Origin: Balanoglossus misakiensis
Taxonomy: Eukaryota > Hemichordata
Reading direction: 5' to 3'
NCBI GenBank assembly: GCA_040954595.2
Contig: CM082589.2
Location: 4,030,001 to 4,094,000, forward strand
DNA length: 64,000 nt
Made by a program: the position numbers and the translations under genes. Shown here in pieces: positions 1 through 11,300 of the stretch. The stretch's first letter is position 1. Each line of letters opens with the position of its first letter. Below the pieces are notes generated by a model. That model saw nothing but the letters and a program-made list of their open reading frames with translations, did no database searches and was not told the origin of the DNA.

Positions 1-3000
1 GGTAACTAGGACAGCGAATTTACGTTATCTGGGTGAGCCAAGTAAGTGTGGTGGCGTCACTATTAACATCCCTCCTGCCTTCAATGACCTTAATATTGAC
101 ACGGTAACGTTTCAGACATCTTTACTTTTCAGTAACCAGGGTAGTTATGTAATAAAGCAATCTGATTAAAATCAGATGTAGGGAACGGCGACATGTTTTT
201 TTCCCTACATCTGATTTTAATCAGATTGGTAACAAAGTAAACACCTATACATTGTATGTGGTCCCAGGCCTGTAGTCAGCCCATATTTATTCATACTGTA
301 CAGGGAAAGTCACACAAGAAACTGCAACAGATACTCAAAACAGTGAGAAAGTATTTAAAAGTTACAGCTAATCAGATACCATCCCTCATACACAAATAGA
401 ACATCCAGTACTAAATTTAGGATGGATAGATACATGTACCTCATTGTTTCAATTTGTAAACATGATGTATTTTTAACACATTGGTTTAATTTACTTCAAT
501 GTAGAGCTCACCAAATTTAACTTCAAAATTACTCTAAATCTGATATCCCCTCTTCTCTTGTGGCGTCACATGTGAAAATGTACATGTACCTGTTATTAAT
601 TCTAATACCTAATTATAACATATTAAAACCAAAATCTAAAGGTAAGTTTGTACTGAACCCATTTGCATAGGAGAAAGTTACGGACAATCAATTTCAATGT
701 GAACCTAAAGTTTGTCCCAACATGCAAATAAATGCCGTCTCAGGGAATCCTGTCATGTTATCGTGAACTTTCCAGTGAGTTTTACTGGCTAAACCACAGA
801 GAAAGTTTGAAATATTAAGAATTCTTTCTGCCACATTGTAAATTCTTTCTCATTAGTTACACGGCAGTAAACCAGGCAGGGGACATACCCGGTACTCGCA
901 ACGCAGAGACCCGGGGCTCAGACATTAACCCCCAAATTTATCGCTTCGATCGCATTCCAATTCCGCAGGTCGACCATCTTTCACGTACCGACCGGAAGAC
1001 ACCGAGGTGCGACTGGGAGAGAGTGTGGTGCTGCACTGCAGCGCCACCGGCTACCCGAAGCCGGTCATCGTCTGGACGAGGCACGATCAAATTCTGCCGC
1101 AGGAGGAGAGGTACAATATCTCGCCGTCGGGGTCTCTTCACATCCTGGACGTGCAACGGCACGACCACGCGACGTACAGATGCGAGGCCGTGAATAGCGT
1201 GGACACAGTCTCGGCAACTGCGCAGCTGATTGTACTCAGTGAGTGATATATCTTTTTTGTCTTTGACTTTACCAGATATTTTTGGTCAAGCATCGAGCGG
1301 ACCTGACGACAAATTCTGTCACTCCGCACTATTTAATTTGCCGGACAGTGTTCATACATGTGCACTTATTGTCTCAAACACAAACTCGAGGGCCAGCTAC
1401 AATCTTCAACCAGATGCAACAAATCTAGTGCAAATCCCTTGGGACAAGTCCTCACATCCGTTGATATTACAGCAAGTGCTGACATGATATCTTTTCTTAG
1501 CCTGGGCGCCAACTAGAGTCCAATCGATAGCATTTACATGTACTTTGTTTTTATCGTAGTTCCGCCAACTTTTGAAGTGCGGCCAGGTGACCAAGATGTG
1601 AGCGAGGGGAGAACAGCCCAGTTCCACTGCAGAGCCCGTGGTCACCCAGAGCCGGTCATAGCATGGACCAGAGGAGGTAATGTCTAAATTACACATTTCT
1701 TAAGAGTAATCTGTAAAATGATGTGTTTCAAATGTCTGAGGACAGACTTCCCAAAGGTGACCTCAATAGAGAGGTGTGTCACTGTGTGTTTGTCTTTGAA
1801 GGAATGTTCACCAACTGACACTGTTTCTGTTCTAGATGGCATTCCACTTCCAGAAGACCGACGCCACACCCGTCTCGCCAACGGAACCTTGCGCATCGCC
1901 AGGGTGATGCGGGAAGACGAGGGACGGTATGAGTGCCAGGCCATCAACACGGCCGGTCACAGACATGCCGCTGCGAGTCTCACGGTCTCCAGAAGAGGTA
2001 CGTCAACTTATAAAACAACTTATAAAACATTGATGCCTATGAATAGATAAACAAAGCATTCACAGTACATTGTATAAGTCCGGGTAACCATAACCATGAA
2101 ACAATTCCAGTAATCTGTTTTTCGTTTCCTGGTTCCAGTACCCCCTGTTTTCCTGATCACACCCAGAGACATGGAAATCCAGATCGGCTCCGACGCTCAG
2201 ATTCCGTGCAGTGCCAGCGGAGTTCCGCCACCGACGTTAACATGGAGCAAAGATGGCATCCAGATCAGTGAGAGCACAAAGTACTACATCGGCCCCGAAG
2301 GGTTTTTGATCGTCCGGGACGTTGGCCGGGGTGACCAGGGAAGGTACGAGTGTTCCGCCCGCAACAGTATTGGGTTTTCGTACACCAGTAGTCAACTGAA
2401 TGTCATAGGTGAGTGCCCTGCGTTGTGGATTGAGTGTGGCCTAAGTGAGTTCATCCTCAGTGATGTGTGCGTACAGTACACTACACTACACTACAAGTGT
2501 TCTTTTTCATTAAGCTAACTGTATGCTAATAATTGATTTTTGCAATGTTTCATATGTAAACACTTCAATGATTGGTAGAGAATTCAATCTGACATGATCA
2601 CTGTAAATTACTACAGCAAATGCTATTTTCGACATCAGGTACTCCAGTAATTAAGACTGCTATAAATTCCTCGAGAGCCATGAATGTTTGGTGATGTTAG
2701 CTGCAAGAACTGCTTTTTTCCTTTAGCAGTCTACATACATGTATATATATTCGTATATTTCTATTCAGTACCCGATGATCCTGTGTACAACCAGCCTGAT
2801 GTAGACGGACCGGTGAGCGAAAGCAAGACCAACATCGACAACGCCATCAACACCACCCGGGAACGTCTGTTCAACAGCTCAGTGCCCAGGACACCGGGTG
2901 ACCTGCTGTCTCTGTTCAAGTACCCACCTCCAGATGCCATCGCTATCAGCAGGGCAGCCGAGATTTTTGAATCCACTTTGGAGAGAGTTCATGATGCGAT

Positions 3001-6000
3001 TGTGCGCGGAATGAAACTTAGTCTGAATCACGTTGGTGAGTTGTATATCACACTGAACTTTTGGCCTTTTTTCGGTATTTTTCTCTCAGAGAATTCTCTT
3101 TTGTTCACAATAAGGTGTGTGATTTGTCAACCATTTCTGTTTAGAAGAAACAGTTCAGGTGAGTTGGTATCCAGATATGTGAAATTTTTAATGAAGGTAA
3201 TGTTTTTTTACTGATGTGAGTTTTTTTTTCTCGACAGATTACAACAGTAGGTTCAATAACCTGGTTTCACCCGAGTATCTGCAACACCTTGCCAATGTGT
3301 CTGGATGTACTGCTCTCACAAGAACACCGAATTGTTCCAACATGTGCTTCCATCAGAAATACCGAACGTCGGACGGCACCTGCAACAACCTGAAGTATCC
3401 GCTGTGGGGCGCTTCCCTGGGACCGTTCAGCAGGATTTTGAAGCCCATCTACGAGAACGGCTTCAACACGCCCGTCGGCTGGAACGAGTCGCAGCTGTAC
3501 CACGGTTACCGCAAGCCGAGCCCGCGGCTGGTCTCCACCCGCGTCGCCACGGCCGCGGAGATCACCCCGAACGAGGACTTCTCGCACATCCTCATGCAGT
3601 GGGGTCAGTTCCTCGACCACGACATCGACTTCGCCGTGGTGAGCCCCAGCAAGGTCCAGTTTGTGGACGGGTTGAAGTGCGACGAGACGTGCGAGAATCA
3701 GCCGCCGTGCTTCCCGATCAAGATACCCGAGGGCGACCACAGGATCAGGAGGAGGCGGTGCATGGAGTTCACGCGTTCCAGCGCCGTGTGCGGCAGCGGT
3801 ATCACGTCGGGGTTCTTCGACAGCGTCATGCCCAGGGAACAACTCAACCAGATTACCTCGTTCATCGACGCGTCGAACGTCTACGGAAGCTCAAAAGAAC
3901 TCGAGACCACCCTGCGAGACTTCGCCAACGACAGGGGCAGGCTGAGAACCGGGAATATCGTGGAGTCGTCCGGGAAACCCCTCCTGCCGTTCAATAGGAA
4001 TACCCCGATCGATTGTCTGCGAGATCCGTCCGCCAGTCCGGTGCCGTGCTTCCTAGCGGGAGACCACCGAGCCAACGAGCAGCTCGGCCTGCTGTCGATG
4101 CACACCGTCTGGATGAGGGAACACAACCGGATCGCGGCCGAGCTCCTGAAGATGAATCCGCACTGGGACGGGGAGACCATCTACCAAGAAGCCCGGAAAA
4201 TAGTGGGCGCCCAGCACCAGCACATAACCTACCGGCACTGGCTGCCGAAGATCTTAGGCGAGAGAGGATTGGAACTCATGCGGGAATACCAAGGGTACGA
4301 ACCGAACACGGACTCGTCGATCATCAACGCGTTCGCCACGGCCGCATTCAGGTTCGGTCACGGGCTGGTCAACCCGGTCATATTCCGGCTCAACTCCACC
4401 TTCCAACCCATACCGGAGGGCAACCTGCATTTGCACAAGGCGTTCTTCTCACCTTTCAGGATCGTCGACGAGGGCGGCATCGACCCCGTTCTGCGCGGGC
4501 TCTTCGGATCCCCGGCCAAGGAGATGAGTCCCGCCCAGGTCATGAACTCGGAGCTCACCGACCGCCTCTTCGAGATGGCCCACGCCGTGGCCTTGGACCT
4601 GGCGGCCTTGAACATCCAGAGGGGGCGCGACCACGCCCTGCCGGGATACAACGACTGGCGGATCTACTGCAACATGTCGGCCGCCGATACGTTTGAGGAC
4701 CTCCGAGATGAGATCTCCAACCACGGTGTGCGGGACAAACTGGAGGAGCTGTACGGTTACCCGGGAAACGTTGATCTGTGGATTGCGGGAATGGTGGAAG
4801 ATGCCCTCCCCGGAGGGATCCTGGGTCCCACGTTCACTTGTATCATCGCAAAACAATTCCAGCGCCTCCGAGATGGAGACAGGTAAAAATCTTATACAGT
4901 CTGCTGTGATCAAATGTTTTGCACCCACTTAACGCAAGCTTCACTGACAACCACAAAAGCAAGTGGGAAACACAGACTGTGTCATTTACTGTAAAACAGG
5001 AAATTTCAGAAACTTCGGGAGTGCCAAAAAATGTGATAATGAATAATTGCCAAAGATCAATGTGTACAATAGAATGTTATGTAGAGATCAGGTGAATGAG
5101 AAAATTAATCATCATGGAATAGTCACCTCTGTTGATATCGCAAAACTTTCCTGTCACGAAAATTTCCCGTTTTACAGTATTTTTTGTGATCTGCCTGTAG
5201 GTTTTGGTACGAGAATCCCGGAGTCTTCACACCAGCCCAGCTGACGCAACTCAAGCAGACCTCCCTTGCCCGGGTTATATGTGACAATGCGGATCACATA
5301 GACAGGGTGCAGAAGGATGTCTTCTTGAAGGTTGACTATCCCACAGGATATCGCAAGTGTGAAGACATCACCGGGATGGACCTCCGAGTGTGGACAGACT
5401 GTTGTGAAGGTGGGTTTTCCTATTTGTACCAGGGGGGGGGAAACTTTGATCTTAACCTCTGGAAGGAATCTGAAAGATTGAATTGGTATGGACAATTGAT
5501 CAAGTGCACATGTTCTGTTTGATCCTTACAATGATTGCCTGCACTGACAGAAAATGTTGTTCAGTGGCCTATTGTAATTGTTTTAATTAATTATATAACA
5601 TTTAAACAGATTGTAATGTAGGCAGTGTAATTATTTTGTAATTAATTAATTAATTATATCATTTACACAGACTGTAATGAAAGCAGCAACAGAGAGCCAA
5701 CGGTGAGTCAACTCTTCCGGGCCAAGAGGTCAGACGACCAAACACCCGTGTCGTCCAGGAAGACACTGGTACGAGGCAAGAAGGCCACAGAGAATGCAGC
5801 CGAGACTAGGAAGGACAGTGATGCAGAGGACAGAGACAGTGCCATCATGGCGAAAACTGTGGAGTATTTATCTGATATGGTCACAGAGCTTCAACAGACT
5901 GTGAAAGAACTCACCAGTCAGGTTGGTTTTAAATCGTGTGTGGCAAAAAATTTGATGCAAGCTGTACTGTACTGTACTGTACTGTACTGTACTGTACTGT

Positions 6001-6395
6001 ACTGTACTGTACTGTACTGTACTGTACTGTACTGTACTGTACTGTACTGTACTGTACTGTACTGTACTGTACTGTACTGTACTGTACTGTACTGTACTGT
6101 ACTGTACTGTACTGCATGTGTTTTGATTGTTTTCACATCACACTCACATGTGCTGATTGCAAGCGGACAGTTATGACAGCCAATGAGAGAGTTGTTCGTG
6201 TGGGATACGTGGTTACAACTGATCAGTGTCGCCTATTACACTTTTGTTCTTATCAATAAGTCTGCGTTGTGATAACGATAATTTCTGCATGTACTTCACA
6301 AACAACCAACCAAGAACATACCATTCACTGTACTTTTTCTTCCTCACAAACAGGTCCAACAACTTCAAGACGAGAAGAAACACACAAACAATTGA
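1..6395 (+). CDS. PXDN: Peroxidasin (partial at 5' end): Ig domains, haem peroxidase, coiled coil
   Basis: Ten coding exons in the window: 1-41, 969-1238, 1560-1676, 1836-1997, 2139-2408, 2769-3035, 3238-4882, 5201-5409, 5671-5921, 6354-6395. All junctions are GT-AG and in frame; the Ig exons are bounded by phase-1 introns. The visible part is 1,090 residues. Order: the last strand of one Ig domain (1-41, ending LRYLGEPS), three I-set Ig domains each with the Cys/Trp/Cys pattern and a YxC motif, a linker, the animal haem peroxidase domain, and a coiled coil ([17 protein letters not shown]). Catalytic elements are intact: distal Asp-His in FLDHDID (His codon 3618-3620), Arg/Glu in MREHNR (4113-4121) and proximal His in RFGHGL (4359-4361). 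Family knowledge: peroxidasin is secreted and makes hypobromous acid to form sulfilimine cross-links in collagen IV of basement membrane. The N-terminal signal peptide, LRRs and start of the first Ig lie left of the window. The VWC domain of vertebrate peroxidasin is absent, because a TGA follows the coil at 6393-6395. Confidence 0.95.
158..228. repeat. Perfect 28-bp inverted repeat (foldback element) in peroxidasin intron
   Basis: The arm at 158-185 is exactly the reverse complement of the arm at 201-228, with a 15-nt loop. The outer half of each arm is itself palindromic (ATCTGAT-TAAA-ATCAGAT), so alternative cruciforms are possible. It lies in the intron 42-968 of the peroxidasin gene. No protein is encoded. 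It resembles a MITE remnant, but I see no clear target-site duplication. The rest of this intron (229-968) shows nothing else that I can support. Confidence 0.8.
3238..4882 (+). other. PXDN: Large peroxidase-domain exon of peroxidasin
   Basis: One exon encodes most of the haem peroxidase domain (about 548 residues) and is continued by exon 5201-5409. It starts after a T-rich tract and AG at 3236-3237 and ends in phase 2 before GTAAAAA. It carries the covalent-haem Asp and distal His (DHD), the calcium-loop region around ASNVYGS, the REHNR helix and the proximal His. Base composition is much more GC-rich than the flanking introns, with mostly C- or G-ending codons between about 3400 and 4700. 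That is why long shadow reading frames appear on the other frames and the opposite strand here; those are not genes. Confidence 0.93.
5962..6114. repeat. CTGTA pentanucleotide microsatellite, about 30.6 perfect copies
   Basis: A 153-bp uninterrupted array of a 5-bp unit inside the last peroxidasin intron (5922-6353), 40 bp after the splice donor. None of the six reading frames of the array contains a stop codon. Each forward frame gives a Tyr-Cys-Thr-Val-Leu repeat and each reverse frame Tyr-Ser-Thr-Val-Gln. Open frames in this stretch are therefore repeat artefacts. Confidence 0.97.
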
Positions 6396-8308
6396 TGCAG
6401 TCAAGTCGATCACATGTCAATATAGAATATTTTGGTGCTATTTGTTTTTAATATATATTCCAAGTGTGGATTTGGACATCAGAGGAGAAAGAGTGCTCAT
6501 ATTTATTGCATTGGCTGTACTCCAAGTGAAAATTGAACTCTATAGAGACTTTTACTTGCAAGTTGGACTATGTTTTCATTATTTTTTTTAAAGGAGAGAA
6601 AGAGAGATAGAGGGAGAGATTAGTATCTCTTCCAAGAGTACTGAAATATTGTAGTGTTTGTATAAAGGACTAAATACATTGAAACATGGATGTCAAATGA
6701 ACGACTAAAACCCGACATGAAAACTGGTTAACATTCCCTCTTTGTTGGCTGGCTTATGCTGAGTGCATGCCGGCTACTTGTTCTAGTTGTGTTACCCCCA
6801 CATAAACCTAATGATGGATTTGGCCAGTAGTTTACAACCCAAGGTAAGATACATTAAACTAATATGGTAGAAGAGTCAATTTACATGGCAGCGCGAGTCG
6901 TAGCTTCGATGGCTGTGTTGTGATCAGAATTTTCCTTTTTTTTTCATCCTGGATTCACTGTAACCTAATCCATTTATGATGATTTTGGGGGAGTCCCATT
7001 CTATAATAGATAACCAAAAATAGTTGAAAAAGACCAGAAGCAAATGTTTGATTCTCGTATTCATATCAGAAATAGGAAATATGAGAGACACAACAATCAA
7101 GTTCTACACGTGTACTCGGTGTGTATATTATATATCAAAGTGTTTTTGCCGAACCCCAGAAAAGTGTATTTTACCGTGGCGCATCGTAAAAGCTTTGTAA
7201 CTAGTTGTGACGACATTTTTAACTAAGTCTTTGTGCCTTTTAGCTGTACAAACTGGACTACTATTAGTGCTAAGAAAAGGTGTGTGAAGTTTGTATTTAG
7301 TCTGGTAGTTGAAGTGTTTTACATCATGGGAGTATCAAAATTTCACTAATTCTACGACAGGACAACTATATGGAAGAATATTATTTATCCATAATGCTAA
7401 AGGACATGTTTTTAACTGAAATATATTGTTTTACTCATATTGGGGTTTTGACAAAATCATGCCTTAATAATGCAACATTTGTCAACTTATTTAGTTTATA
7501 AAAATATTCTTGTCACACTTTTTACCTCTTATGTAAGAAAGCTAAAAGCACAAGTTTGTGTCAATATATGAAATTAGACAAATATTTTATGTCAAATTAG
7601 AATTTATGTAATAAATTTAGTTGGGACTTTTTAAATAATATAGCTGAATTTTATTAAAAAATTGATGTCAACGTTTTATCCTGTTTATGTGGAATGAGAT
7701 AAGTGTATGTGTTTAGTGTGTCATTTACTGCATTACATCTTTGCATCACTGATGTTTTAAATATTACGACCAATATGTGAGGCCAGCGATAAAAAACAAA
7801 GGAGTCCTTCTCTTTCTGCTAGAGGGCGCATAACATAGCGATTCAAGTACATGTATCATGATATGACAGCACATGTAAACCATAAACAACTAAGACGTAA
7901 AGAAAGAAATGATAGGGCCACGTACTTACTGATCAAAGAAGAGAAGGAAAAGTACATGTAATAAGGCCTACCACAATGATTCTATGACATTTCAGAATTG
8001 CAAATTTGCTATGTTCTTAGATTTCGTTTTGCCAAGTAATTTTCAGCCTTAAGCAAAACAGCGTACGCTGGGTAGTACGCCTGACTGAGTATGGTAGTCA
8101 TAGGAGAGCATTTCCCCTATGGGAATACAGTTCATATATTAGCCAAACAATGGATTTTTTAAAGCAATAATTAATTTATCTGAAACGAACAAAAAGCCGC
8201 ATTTAGCCACAGACAATATTGAGTTTTAATTTAGTTTCCATCAGGACCGCTGTGCAGTGTACAGGGGAAAACATCTAGTGCTGGTAAACCGCGTTGACGT
8301 CGACCAGG
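6396..8308 (+). other. Peroxidasin 3' UTR and intergenic spacer
   Basis: No convincing coding exon is seen between the peroxidasin stop codon and the start of the next gene. An AATAAA at 7610-7615 in an AT-rich context is the best candidate polyadenylation signal for the peroxidasin transcript, which would give a 3' UTR of about 1.2 kb. The 5' UTR and promoter of the next gene should lie near 8200-8308, but I cannot point to a TATA box or initiator. Confidence 0.55.
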
Positions 8309-11300
8309 ATGCAGATAAGTGCGACTGTTAAAGTTATTCTGCTTTCCATGTCTTTTGCACATGTTTGGTGGTTTGGAAAGGGTAAGTGAAGTATCTTAAA
8401 TGTTTGAGACAGACAGATGGACGGACAGACAGACACATAGATATATAGATAGATAGATTGATTGATTGATCGATTGATTTCACAACAGGCAAAAACAGAC
8501 AGCCAGGCAAATACAGATAGATAGATAGACAGATGGATAGATAGACAGATAGATCAAATTGGTATTTACTGTACAAGCTCCATGAGCTGTAACTTTCTGC
8601 AAATTTTCAGTATTTTTGTTATCTATATGTTATGCAAAAATACTGAAAGTAAAAAAAAGCCATAAGTTACAGATTACGTCTACAAGATTCCATGTACTGA
8701 TAAAATCCAAAGGCTGCAACTAATGTCCCTTTAATGTTATTTAGATGACCAGTCCAGTATCGGTAATGTTTTTGCGTACCGCGCCAGCCGAGCAATATTA
8801 ATCATCACTTGTAGATCACAATATCACTTGCATACATAAAATATCGAATCCCTTAGGGAAAAGGTGGCTTAAATTACGATCTGACAAAACCGTACAAAAC
8901 TCAGGCAGAAGATTAATAATAAAGCAGTCGGCGCTCAGACCTTGATCTGTAGCGAACTCGCTGTAATTCCAATCCAATCATGAGTTGATTTATTAGTATA
9001 ATTGTTCATAAACTCATTATTCTGTGGTTGTTCGATTAATTAAGCTTTTTCCAACTTTCGAAGACGCTTTCCCGAACCTCACGAAACCTTGTTACCGAGG
9101 CAGGGTACCAGCCAACAACGGAAGAAGCAGAGGAGTCTGGGTAACCGAGACTACTGAACGCCTAACGACTCTGTTCAAAACACCAATCCAAATCATCTCT
9201 CGAGGGCGATCATTATTCATTAATGTTGATTAAAACGTATGACAAATGTATCAGACTGCATTTGAGGACACAATACAATCAAAAGCGGCACGGCTGGCTA
9301 TTTCTTAATTTCAATGTAATCAAAAACCCAATCAACACTTTACTGAGCAAAGCTATAGCTAATGCTTTCATTACATTCTTGTCCACGTCAGTACCCAGGG
9401 GACACACATTTTAATCATGAGGGACTGAAAAACATTCTATGATAAGCACTACCCGCAAAAAAAAAAACACATTTCGTGTACAAGTGTAAGATAACTGTGC
9501 ACGCGCTTGACAAAATCATGAAATAGTTGTCCTTCTGTTGATTTGGTCTAGGGATGGTATTGTCACAACCATCTTTCTCCAGTGGTTGGTTGCCGATGCG
9601 TTCACAGGACGTACATCAGTCATATATTGCCATACGACACGACTTGGGTCATTTACCAATTTTCGTACAGGTGAGATTTTCAGCTCGAAATGTTTATATT
9701 ATTAAAGTAAATGGAGACCACTTGTTCACCACTGAGACAAAGCATTCGATATATATTGAAAACGTGCGTACATCGCCAGACAGATTCGCATGCACCTGTT
9801 GGCACAAACGTTCCCTCAGGCGATGCCAAATTAAATTGATACTGAGCTCTGACATATGCGGACAGTAAGCTCTGTGCTGGATTTTTTAATGTCGTCATCA
9901 ACGGCGGACGGATATGGCAAACAGCAGTGTTGCATGACACGTGGATAGTGCTGGGGGTTGCATGCACAAATTTTAGTAACCCTCCAGTCCCTTAAAACGC
10001 ATGCATGAAAAATAGTGATAAAGCCCCCGTCACCCCCTACCATCAAGGCCCTAAGCTGCTACCTCATCTCTTTCTCAAAAGGTACAAACACGTGCCGTCG
10101 ATGGCGCTAACGCCGGATTTATTTTTGATGGTGTTGGCTCGGCCCAACGAGAAGACTCCGCAAACTATTCGTATGGGGGCGTTGTTTACACGTACAACGA
10201 AACCTGGGTAAGAGTAATGGCGCCCCAGCAAGCGAGCGGCTATGCACGTGGTTGTTTAATCTACACAGGTTAGCATTCATTAAACCCATCTAATCTATTG
10301 CAAAATATCATGCCTTTGGATATGTAACTTGTCAGGTAGTTGCTTGTATGAAAACGTGAAATTTGGCCCCAAAAGATTGCAATGTGATATGTGTACATGG
10401 AAGAAACAAAACGTAAACGTAGCTATCCAAAACTGCTAAGTGTCTTATTGAACTGTCCTTCATATTCCATACAAAGGCGGCACACACTGGGGCACACCAC
10501 ATCAGCAGTGCAGTCACAATGGCGAAGTCAAAGTAGACGTCTGGGCGAAAGACGACTTCCCTGCGTCTGATTACACGACCGATTGGTTTGAATTTGCTTC
10601 CGGTGAAGGAGCCGAATCTTTCAGGGAAATACCCCACGCACTGGGGCAAAGGCCATCACTGGTGCGCGTTCAATACCAAGACCTGGCTCCCTCACCAGAT
10701 GATATTGGTTTTACCTCTGATGGTTTTGGTAAGAAAGTGTTATTGATGGATTATTGATGGATTAACCAGTCGCTGCTTATGTAGTAAAAGATTGTTATTG
10801 TTATTCCTGAGCCCTATCTTGCCTATCTTCTTTGAAGGCGCTGCCCAGTGTGACGATGATGATGAAAGCAGTGATTATGGTGGAATAGTATTTGCATATG
10901 ATAATGATGCTGTCCGGATTTGGGCCCCTTCTGCTAACAATGTTAAACACAGTGGTAAGTAGTAGTTACATCATTTGCAAAAGAGTGAGTTCGTGGCTGC
11001 AATGTTGTGCCCTAAAGGCATTCTGCTTCTCATTGCTTCATTTGTTTATGTTTGACATGTAGGGCACTTGTATTTTCACACCAGGTCACTTATTTTTCGC
11101 TGGTAACGGATGGGGCAATGGAAACAACGCCAAAGCCTTCGATCGTGGCATCGTCAGAGTTACTGTATGGGCGTCCAGTTTTCCTGCACCAGACTTTCGG
11201 ACAAATGGCACCCTGCAGATGGGACCCTATCACGCCGTAAACTCATACGAGACTATTGACATTCCACCTGATGTTTTGCCAGGGATAGTGCTGGTTGAAG

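Noticed and set aside
3267-4928. Long antisense and alternate-frame open reading frames (up to about 230 codons) over the peroxidase exon
   Set aside because: They overlap a conserved catalytic exon and arise from its high GC content; no independent domain or start context.
5703-6259. Open frames through the CTGTA array on both strands
   Set aside because: The 5-bp unit has no stop in any frame; the peptides are repeat translations.
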